From Flavobacteriales bacterium (GTDB taxonomy: Bacteria > Bacteroidota > Bacteroidia > Flavobacteriales_D > Parvicellaceae), in the NCBI GenBank assembly GCA_027047735.1, contig JALTUD010000379.1:1-5458 (forward strand): a stretch of DNA of 5,458 nt. Reading direction: 5' to 3'. Within the stretch, counting starts at the first letter, position 1; each line of letters starts with the position of its first letter. Positions 1 to 5,458 of the stretch are shown here, piece after piece. Both the position numbers and the translations under genes were made by a program. The notes below the pieces were generated by a model. The model saw nothing but the letters and a program-made list of their open reading frames with translations, ran no database searches and was not told where the DNA came from.

Positions 1-68
1 TAAAGAAACTAAAACTCACTTTCTATGCACTCATTCCACTTGCGTTAGGGATAGAACGGCGTGTTTGA

Positions 69-107
69 ACTCCTTTTTGCCCTCCTCCTTTTGAGGGCAA
101 AAAGAGT
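69..107 (+). repeat. Inverted repeat: hairpin 1 of the structured element
   Basis: TTTTTGCCCTC (74-84) and GAGGGCAAAAA (93-103) are perfect reverse complements separated by an 8-nt pyrimidine-rich loop. The stem extends outward as ACTC (69-72) with GAGT (104-107), with C73 bulged, giving 15 pairs in total. The T-run sits inside the 5' arm and no T-run follows the 3' arm on either strand. It is therefore not an ordinary intrinsic terminator. Confidence 0.8.
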
Positions 108-124
108 GAGTAGTGATAGCCCGA

Positions 125-180
125 CCCTCTTTTTCTACACCAATATTAATCGATAACGGGATTATTGTAAAAAAAGAGGG
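125..180 (+). repeat. Inverted repeat: hairpin 2 of the structured element
   Basis: CCCTCTTTTTCTACA (125-139) pairs with TGTAAAAAAAGAGGG (166-180). The arms are 15 nt with a single mismatch (C135 opposite A170), around a 26-nt AT-rich loop. In the remembered family consensus this position usually holds a short CCC...GGG hairpin, so the arm here looks expanded. The GAACGCCCC closing segment follows immediately. Confidence 0.8.
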
Positions 181-245
181 GAACGCCCCAAACAACATTA
201 TTAGAATTAATCCGTTTAGCTTAGAACATATTTAATCATTCAATT

Positions 246-959
246 ATGAAAACGCTTTATTTATTCTTGTTTATTTTACCGTTTCTAAGTTGGGGACAAG
301 AATCTTCAAAAAAATTATCAGAAATAAAACTATACACCAATTATAACGCCTTTTCAAGTCCTTCTATAGAAATCGATACTAACGGAGTGCTTATCAATAA
401 AACATACAAAAACTCCAACGGACTTTGGTTTTCTCCGGCGTTGACTTTTTCGCTAAAAAATAAAGACTTTATAGAAATTGAACTTTCGCGATTGAACTTT
501 TCTAAAAATAAAATAAAAAATACTGTTACAAACGATACCACAGGCAACACTTATTCGGTATATGGAAATACAGAACTTGATTTTTCATTGCATATTCGTA
601 CGGAATATCAACTGGTTTTGTTCAAAAATAAAGATTGGCAAAAATTATCGGCTATTGCAGGGCTTTCGTTAACACCTTATGTGAATCGCACGATTATTCA
701 ACCCGTTGTAAGTAACTCCTTCAGGCAATCACAGACTAACGTCGGTGCATCTATCTCGCTTATCCCCAGATTGAAATACAAACTCAATGAAAAATGGTTT
801 ATTGATCTTAACACACCTGTAATAATCGGCACCTTTGATAACCATTCCAAGAGAACCGAAAACCCCACTACACCTATCAATCAACGAAGAAAAACAACGG
901 CAACTTTTTCTTCTCCTTTTGAGTTAGGCTTTAGACTCGGGATAGGGATATTTATATAG
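246..959 (+). CDS. Exported, probably outer-membrane beta-barrel protein of unknown function
   Basis: This is a 237-aa protein whose family I do not recognise. Residues 1-17 form a typical signal peptide: MK, a hydrophobic core rich in Leu and Phe, then SWG, with Gln18 as likely first mature residue. The remainder has alternating polar and hydrophobic/aromatic stretches suited to amphipathic beta strands, for example around residues 60-70 (WFSPALTFSL), 108-124, 137-146 and 166-190. There is no internal transmembrane helix. The C-terminus, FELGFRLGIGIFI, resembles a final barrel strand, though it ends in Ile rather than Phe. A mature length of about 220 aa would fit a small barrel in the outer membrane; this is inference from pattern, not from a domain match. 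ATG 246 is the first in-frame start and is preceded by an A/T-rich, Shine-Dalgarno-less leader, as is usual in Bacteroidota. I see no TAnnTTTG promoter directly upstream. The downstream gene has its own promoter, so this is probably a monocistronic unit. Confidence 0.75.
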   Translation: MKTLYLFLFILPFLSWGQESSKKLSEIKLYTNYNAFSSPSIEIDTNGVLINKTYKNSNGLWFSPALTFSLKNKDFIEIELSRLNFSKNKIKNTVTNDTTGNTYSVYGNTELDFSLHIRTEYQLVLFKNKDWQKLSAIAGLSLTPYVNRTIIQPVVSNSFRQSQTNVGASISLIPRLKYKLNEKWFIDLNTPVIIGTFDNHSKRTENPTTPINQRRKTTATFSSPFELGFRLGIGIFI

Positions 960-1039
960 CTATAATAAGTCATTAACTGTTTGTTTGTCAATATGTTGCT
1001 GAAATTAAAAAAAATTAACTATTTGATAATCTTTTAATT

Positions 1040-1071
1040 TTTGAAGAATTAAGAAAATTACAATACATTTG
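1040..1071 (+). promoter_or_regulatory. Bacteroidetes-type housekeeping promoter upstream of the DUF6089 gene
   Basis: A -33 element TTTG (1040-1043) and a perfect -7 element TACATTTG (1064-1071, consensus TAnnTTTG) are separated by 20 bp. This is the arrangement recognised by the primary sigma factor of Bacteroidetes. Transcription would begin near 1076-1080, giving a leader of roughly 50-55 nt before the GTG at 1132. The motif and spacing are read from the sequence; use in vivo is inferred. Confidence 0.65.
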
Positions 1072-1131
1072 TTTTCCGAATTAACAACATAAACAAAAGG
1101 AAACGCCCAATATCCTTTATTGAATTAAAGA

Positions 1132-2082
1132 GTGAAAAGAAATAATCCATTTATAGTTACAATCGTACTGACTTTTATTCTTTCCAATGTTTTGGGACAA
1201 GGGTTCGGAAATTCTACGGCTTGGAAAACCAAACGAGTGGAATTAACCGGAGGAATTGGTGCGTCTAACTTTTTAGGAGATTTAGGAGGGAGAGACCGAA
1301 TTGGTTCAGATTTTATTTGGGATTTGGAATTGGTCAAGACCCGTTATGTTGCTCATATTTCTTATCAGTATTATTTGGCTCGACGAATCGCCATTCGACC
1401 TTCTTTTTTCTTTGGCAGGATATCGGGAGATGATGCACTCACCAACGAATATTTCAGGCATCATCGAAATTTGAATTTCGTATCGAATCTATATGAATTT
1501 AGCTTTGCCGGAGAGTACCAATTTCTAAAAGAAAAAATCGGAAATATTTACGGGCTTAAATCACCTACCGGAAAAAAATTAGGAATGAAAAGTAACTCTA
1601 TCGGCATCTACCTAACCGCCGGAATGGGTATTGTTTTCTATAATCCTAAAGGAATTGCTCCCAGTGGAAGAAAAGTACCTTTGAGAAAATTAAGTACAGA
1701 AGGGCAAGGATTGCCGGGAGGACCTAAGCGATATAAGCGTGCTACGGTTGCTCTTCCTATTGGTTTGGGATTTAGAAAATCCTTAGGAAAAGACGACGGT
1801 ATTAAAATTGAATTTGCTTACCGATTTACTTTCTCTGATTATTTAGATGATGTCAGCACGGTTTATTACGACAACGCTGCTATTAAAGCAACCAAAGGGG
1901 AAACAGCAGCTTATTTTGCTGACCCCAGCTTAAATTATCCCAACCTGCACAACACTTACGCAGGCTTACAAAGAGGAGACCCAACCGATAAAGACGGATA
2001 TATGTTTCTGACTGTATCGTACTACAAAAAAATTAAAGCTCCTGAGCGAAAAACGAAATTCAAAACAAGAAGACGAAGATAG
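1132..2082 (+). CDS. DUF6089 family protein, exported envelope protein
   Basis: This is a 316-aa secreted protein. Residues 1-22 form a signal peptide (MKRNN, hydrophobic core, NVLG) with Gln23 as likely mature N-terminus. The body carries the pattern I associate with the Bacteroidota-specific DUF6089 family: VELTGGIGASNFLGDLGG (about 36-53), GRISGDDALTNE (about 95-106), RNLNFVSNLYEFSFAGEYQF (about 112-131), GMGIVFYNPKG (about 164-174), STEGQGLPGGPKRY (about 188-201), and YRFTFSDYLDDVSTVYYDN (about 230-248). The family is predicted to form outer-membrane barrels; no catalytic role is known to me. The tail is strongly basic and ends TRRRR. The start is GTG: an in-frame TAA lies at 1126-1128 and no ATG precedes the signal peptide, so GTG 1132 is well supported. 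The consensus promoter at 1040-1071 serves it. A hairpin at 2182-2210 probably ends the transcript about 100 bp downstream. Confidence 0.85.
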   Translation: MKRNNPFIVTIVLTFILSNVLGQGFGNSTAWKTKRVELTGGIGASNFLGDLGGRDRIGSDFIWDLELVKTRYVAHISYQYYLARRIAIRPSFFFGRISGDDALTNEYFRHHRNLNFVSNLYEFSFAGEYQFLKEKIGNIYGLKSPTGKKLGMKSNSIGIYLTAGMGIVFYNPKGIAPSGRKVPLRKLSTEGQGLPGGPKRYKRATVALPIGLGFRKSLGKDDGIKIEFAYRFTFSDYLDDVSTVYYDNAAIKATKGETAAYFADPSLNYPNLHNTYAGLQRGDPTDKDGYMFLTVSYYKKIKAPERKTKFKTRRRR

Positions 2083-2181
2083 AGCTTTTGGCACAGGTAT
2101 TGACGCTACACTAGGTCAGGATTTTGGGATATTCACCTAACACTCTGAACATAAACTCACTAAAGATTATTTTAGATATTT

Positions 2182-2216
2182 AGACCCTAAATTTATTTCT
2201 ATTTTAGGGTTTCTTA
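2182..2216 (+). terminator. Putative intrinsic terminator between the DUF6089 gene and lon
   Basis: ACCCTAAA (2184-2191) and TTTAGGGT (2203-2210) form a perfect 8-bp stem around an 11-nt AT-rich loop, extended outward by a G-T and an A-T pair. A short T-rich tract (TTCTT, 2211-2215) follows. The position, about 100 bp after the DUF6089 stop, suits a terminator for that gene. The stem has only three G-C pairs and the T-tract is short, so strength is uncertain. It could instead be an operator or a leader hairpin for lon, since it lies just ahead of the lon coding region. Confidence 0.4.
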
Positions 2217-2246
2217 ATGTCAACTTGTCATAAAAACAGAATACAA

Positions 2247-4679
2247 ATGAATGACTTTTTATCAGATGAAATATTGGGTATAACCGATAACATTGATGCT
2301 AATACAGAATTTATCCCTTTGATTTCAGAGGAGGATGAAGACAGAATAAACAAGGAAGAAATTCCGGAAGAAATTCCGATTTTACCTTTGCGAAACAATG
2401 TCCTCTTTCCCGGTGTTGTTATCCCTATAACTGTTGGGAGAGATAAATCTATCAAACTGATTAAAGATGCAGATGCAGGCAACAAAACCATTGGTGTTGT
2501 TGCCCAAAAAGATGATAAAAAAGAAGTTCCTAACTTCGACGACTTGTATAAAGTGGGAACAATTGCCAAAATTGTAAAAGTACTAAAAATGCCTGACGGC
2601 AGTACGACCGTAATCATACAAGGTAAAAAACGATTCATTATAAAAGAGCTCATAACAGAAGAACCTTATATTAAAGTAAGAGGAGAGCAATTTGAAGAAA
2701 TAAAACCGGAAAAAGAAGCTCCGGAAACCATTGCCTTATATCGCTCCTTAAAAGACTCTGCTATACGAATTATAAAAGAATCTCCGCAAATTCCTTCGGA
2801 AGCATCTTTTGCCCTTAGCAATATTGAGAGCAATTCCTTTCTGGTGAATTTTATTGCTTCGCATATGAATGCTGAAGTCAAAGAAAAACAAGAAGTATTA
2901 GAAGAAGCAGTACTAGATACTAGAGCGAAAAAACTCCTGACACATTTGGACAAGGAATTACAATTATTAGCACTGAAAAATGATATCGAGTCCAGAGTTA
3001 AAGAAGATTTAAACAAGCAACAACGCGAGTATTTCTTACATCAACAAATGAAAGAAATACAAGAGGAGTTAGGCGATAATCCTCAAAAACAGGAAGTTTT
3101 AGAATTAAAACGAAAAGCAAAAAAGAAAAAATGGAAAAAATCCGTTGCTAAAACGTTTAAGAAACAACTCGCAAAATTCGAGCGAATGAACCCTCAAAGT
3201 GCTGAGTACGGTGTACAACTCAACTACTTGGAAAACTTACTGGATCTACCTTGGGGAAAATACACAAAAGACAAATTTGATTTAAAAAGAGCTCAAGAGA
3301 TTCTGGATAGAGATCACTTTGGACTGGAAAAAGTAAAAGAAAGAATCATTGAATATTTGGCAGTACTCAAATTAAAAGGCGATATGAAATCTCCTATCCT
3401 TTGTTTGTACGGACCTCCGGGAGTCGGAAAAACATCATTAGGCAAATCCATTGCCGAAGCCATTGGCAGAAAATATATTCGTATGTCTTTGGGAGGAGTA
3501 CATGATGAAGCCGAGATAAGAGGACACAGAAAAACCTATATAGGAGCAATGCCGGGGAGAATTATGACAAGTCTAAAAAAAGTAAAATCCTCTAACCCTG
3601 TTTTTGTATTGGATGAAATTGATAAAGTAGGTACGAGTGCTCACGGCGACCCTTCTTCTGCTTTATTGGAAGTCTTAGACCCCGAACAAAACGATACCTT
3701 TAAAGATAATTTCATAGAAATTGATTACGACCTGTCTCGTGTAATGTTTATTGCGACAGCAAACGATGTTTCGACCATTCAACCCGCTCTTAGAGATAGA
3801 ATGGAATTTATAGAAGTTACCGGCTATACCGTTGAAGAAAAAATAGAAATAGCCAAACTCCATCTTGTTCCAAAACAAATTAAGGAACACGGACTAAAGG
3901 AAGAACAATTTTCAATTACAGATGACGCTTTAGAATTTGTCATCGAAGGTTACACTTCCGAAAGCGGTGTCAGAGGATTAGAAAAAAGGATTGCAAAAAT
4001 AGTTCGTCATCGAGCAAAACAAATTGCAATGGACGAAGAGTACCAAACTGAAATTACCAAAGCTGATTTAAAAGACATCTTGGGAGTTTCCTACGAAAAA
4101 GATAAATACCAAAACAACGATGTACCCGGAGTAGTTACCGGTTTAGCTTGGACAAGTGTGGGAGGAGATATTTTGTTTATAGAATCTTCCATTACCAAAG
4201 GAAAAGGAAAGTTAACCCTTACAGGAAACTTAGGGGACGTAATGAAAGAATCTGCAATTATCGCCTTAGAATATCTAAAAGCCCATTCCGAAAAATGGTT
4301 TATCGACAGTTCTGCCTTTGAAGAACACAATGTACATATTCATGTGCCGGCAGGAGCTACACCAAAAGACGGACCTTCGGCCGGAATAACGATGCTTACC
4401 GCTCTCACTTCAGCCTTTACCAAACGAAAGGTAAAGAAGAACTTAGCGATGACGGGCGAAATCACTTTGAGAGGCGATGTCTTGCCTGTTGGAGGCATCA
4501 AAGAAAAAATTCTAGCTGCTAAAAGAGCGGGAATAAAAGAAATTATCCTCTGCGAAAAAAACCAAAAAGATATTGATGAAATCAACCCCGATTATTTAAA
4601 AGGACTAACATTCCATTATGTTAAGAAAATGAACGAAGTTTTAGATATTGCACTCACCAACGAAATTGTAGAAAAATGA
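2247..4679 (+). CDS. lon: ATP-dependent Lon protease (endopeptidase La)
   Basis: Lon is a cytoplasmic homo-hexameric AAA+ serine protease (family S16) that unfolds and degrades misfolded and regulatory proteins. Numbering below is from ATG 2247; add 10 for ATG 2217. Domains in order are: an acidic leader; the LON N-terminal substrate-binding domain from about residue 43 (ILPLRNNVLFPG) to about 250; a helical linker (KQQREYFLHQQMKEIQEELG); the AAA+ module; and the protease domain. In the AAA+ module, Walker A is GPPGVGKT (389-396), Walker B is VFVLDE (452-457), sensor 1 is Asn506, the Arg finger is Arg518 in DRM, and sensor 2 is Arg576 in GVRGLE. The Ser-Lys dyad is Ser711 in PKDGPSAG and Lys754 in GGIKEK. 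All key residues are present, so it should be active. ATG 2217 gives 820 aa, but it abuts the hairpin at 2182-2216 and adds a non-Lon-like MSTCHKNRIQ. ATG 2247 has an A-rich leader and gives 810 aa. No CIRCE-type heat-shock operator is visible. The stop overlaps the next gene. Confidence 0.97.
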   Translation: MNDFLSDEILGITDNIDANTEFIPLISEEDEDRINKEEIPEEIPILPLRNNVLFPGVVIPITVGRDKSIKLIKDADAGNKTIGVVAQKDDKKEVPNFDDLYKVGTIAKIVKVLKMPDGSTTVIIQGKKRFIIKELITEEPYIKVRGEQFEEIKPEKEAPETIALYRSLKDSAIRIIKESPQIPSEASFALSNIESNSFLVNFIASHMNAEVKEKQEVLEEAVLDTRAKKLLTHLDKELQLLALKNDIESRVKEDLNKQQREYFLHQQMKEIQEELGDNPQKQEVLELKRKAKKKKWKKSVAKTFKKQLAKFERMNPQSAEYGVQLNYLENLLDLPWGKYTKDKFDLKRAQEILDRDHFGLEKVKERIIEYLAVLKLKGDMKSPILCLYGPPGVGKTSLGKSIAEAIGRKYIRMSLGGVHDEAEIRGHRKTYIGAMPGRIMTSLKKVKSSNPVFVLDEIDKVGTSAHGDPSSALLEVLDPEQNDTFKDNFIEIDYDLSRVMFIATANDVSTIQPALRDRMEFIEVTGYTVEEKIEIAKLHLVPKQIKEHGLKEEQFSITDDALEFVIEGYTSESGVRGLEKRIAKIVRHRAKQIAMDEEYQTEITKADLKDILGVSYEKDKYQNNDVPGVVTGLAWTSVGGDILFIESSITKGKGKLTLTGNLGDVMKESAIIALEYLKAHSEKWFIDSSAFEEHNVHIHVPAGATPKDGPSAGITMLTALTSAFTKRKVKKNLAMTGEITLRGDVLPVGGIKEKILAAKRAGIKEIILCEKNQKDIDEINPDYLKGLTFHYVKKMNEVLDIALTNEIVEK

Positions 4680-5458
4680 TGCGTACTGCCTATCTTTACA
4701 CCTTGCTCTTGTACATCTTTGCCTCCGCTATTACAGCACAAGAAGAAGTAAATACCGAAGAAGAAACGGACGGCGTTCAATTCTTCTTCGGATTAAATAT
4801 CGGCGGACTAAAAGCAAATGGAAACTCAGCTGTTTACTACAACGGCGACACACCTTACGGTGTCTATTATCAATTCCATACCATCACTAACAAGCCGGTT
4901 TTTGACCAGTATTTTAAATACAACTACAAGATAGAAGAACTACCGCAAAAAGGCACAATTTCCTACAACACGGCTTATAATATAGGTGGTTTTGCGGGAT
5001 TAAAATTAGATGAATCTATCTCTGTATATGCCGAATTAAATATATCAAAACTAAAAATTCAAGACGCTTTTAGCGTAGCAATATCTAACCCCAACGACCC
5101 GACTACCTTTGGAGATACCTACGAGCAAATCCCTATCTTCGGAACAGAAAGCAGAAGCAATTTAAACATCGGAGTTCAAGCCACATTTTACCAAGAAGAA
5201 AAATTTGAAAGTTACTTTAACTTTTTCGGAAACGTAAACAATACCCGTTTGGAGGATAATTACTTTGTCATCAACAATAAAAAATACACCATATTTCACA
5301 ACGTAAACCCTAACGGTACGCAAAACGGTCAACTGAATCTTCAACAAACCGTCCCACCCGGAGGAATCGGATTTGGAGGCGGAGCAGGACTCGGAGCACG
5401 ATACATCTATAACGAAACCTTTACTTTCGACCTCAATTACAACGCAACGTACGCACGT
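4676..5458 (+). CDS. Exported envelope protein, probable outer-membrane beta-barrel (3' end outside the window)
   Basis: The frame is open for 261 codons to the right edge, so the C-terminus is missing. ATG 4676 overlaps the lon TGA by ATGA; a second ATG follows at once at 4679 and could be used instead. This spacing suggests co-transcription and possible translational coupling with lon. Residues 1-21 form a signal peptide (MMRTA, hydrophobic core, SAITA), with Gln22 as likely mature start, then an acidic stretch (EEVNTEEETDG). The body has barrel-like alternating strands, such as VQFFFGLNIGGL (about 34-45), YNIGGFAGLKLDESISVYAELNISKL (about 101-126) and SNLNIGVQATFYQ (about 160-172). A glycine-rich segment, PPGGIGFGGGAGLGARY, lies at 227-243 and leads into FTFDLNYNATYA. 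I do not recognise the family; a porin-like or OmpA-barrel-like fold is inference. No transmembrane helix other than the signal peptide is seen. Confidence 0.8.
   Translation, partial: MMRTAYLYTLLLYIFASAITAQEEVNTEEETDGVQFFFGLNIGGLKANGNSAVYYNGDTPYGVYYQFHTITNKPVFDQYFKYNYKIEELPQKGTISYNTAYNIGGFAGLKLDESISVYAELNISKLKIQDAFSVAISNPNDPTTFGDTYEQIPIFGTESRSNLNIGVQATFYQEEKFESYFNFFGNVNNTRLEDNYFVINNKKYTIFHNVNPNGTQNGQLNLQQTVPPGGIGFGGGAGLGARYIYNETFTFDLNYNATYAR

Larger units (their letters stand above)
40..191 (+). ncRNA. Flavo-1-like structured non-coding RNA (putative)
   Basis: The segment has a family-like order of pieces. These are GCGTTAGGGATAGAA (42-56), hairpin 1 (69-107), GATAGCCCGACCC (115-127), hairpin 2 (125-180), and GAACGCCCC (181-189). 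GCGTT at 42-46 can pair with AACGC at 182-186, closing the whole element. GGG at 48-50 can pair with CCC at 120-122, leaving an internal loop that carries GATAG on both sides. From memory, this pattern (TTAGGGAT..GAA, hairpin, AGCCCGACCC, hairpin, ACGCCC) recurs in flavobacterial intergenic regions and matches the Flavo-1 RNA motif, whose function is unknown. The strand follows that remembered consensus. There is no long reading frame, and the next gene starts 54 bp downstream, so a 5'-UTR role cannot be excluded. 6S-Flavo RNA is a less likely alternative. The pairing is directly visible; the family name is recall and was not checked with a covariance model. Confidence 0.55.

Noticed and set aside
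1..39. Possible end of a preceding gene (the window begins with TAA)
   Set aside because: Three bases cannot establish a stop codon, and nothing else in the stretch supports a coding region.
74..103. Hairpin 1 as an intrinsic terminator of an upstream gene
   Set aside because: The T-run is in the 5' arm and the 3' arm ends in A on both strands, so there is no U-tract after the stem.
955..964. Palindrome TATAGCTATA at the end of the first protein gene
   Set aside because: It is short, AT-rich, overlaps the stop codon and has no T-tract, so it is likely coincidental.
973..1025. Direct repeat TTAACTGTTTG (973-983) and TTAACTATTTG (1015-1025)
   Set aside because: Eleven bases with one mismatch in a strongly AT-rich spacer, only two copies and no known binding-site pattern.
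2089..2104. Sigma-54-like site: TGGCAC, N5, TTGA upstream of lon
   Set aside because: The -24 half is exact, but the essential GC of the -12 element reads GA. It also starts only 7 bp after the DUF6089 stop, so it is probably chance.
2188..2195. TAAATTTA as a -7 promoter element for lon
   Set aside because: It differs from TAnnTTTG at the last base, has no TTTG or TTG about 20 bp upstream, and lies within the hairpin.
2228..3016. Minus-strand reading frames of 141 and 116 codons inside lon
   Set aside because: They lie fully antisense to strongly conserved Lon coding sequence and have no recognisable domain. The same applies to the other minus-strand frames in the window.

Overview
The window is AT-rich and looks like a chromosomal segment from the Bacteroidota, most likely order Flavobacteriales. 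The basis is a Bacteroidota-type Lon protease, a DUF6089-type envelope protein, a promoter matching the Bacteroidetes TTTG / TAnnTTTG consensus, signal peptides followed directly by Gln, and a structured element near the left edge that resembles the flavobacterial Flavo-1 RNA motif. Genus cannot be read from the sequence.

Layout, all on the + strand. (1) 1-245 has no gene; 40-191 forms a multi-hairpin element that I read as a Flavo-1-like non-coding RNA. (2) 246-959 is an exported, probably beta-barrel protein of 237 aa with no recognised family. (3) 960-1131 is an AT-rich spacer with a strong Bacteroidetes promoter at 1040-1071. (4) 1132-2082 is a GTG-started DUF6089-family protein of 316 aa. 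(5) 2083-2246 is a spacer with a terminator-like hairpin at 2182-2216. (6) 2247-4679 is a complete ATP-dependent Lon protease (about 810 aa; 820 if the upstream ATG at 2217 is used). (7) 4676-5458 is the 5' part of another exported envelope protein. It overlaps the lon stop by ATGA and runs off the right edge.

The theme is envelope plus proteostasis: three predicted secreted/outer-membrane-type proteins surround one cytoplasmic quality-control protease. The 4-bp overlap suggests that lon and the last gene are co-transcribed and perhaps translationally coupled. The first two protein genes look like separate transcription units.

I see no mobile element, CRISPR array, tRNA or rRNA. The most unusual object is the structured element at 40-191. 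No clearly new multi-gene system is visible.
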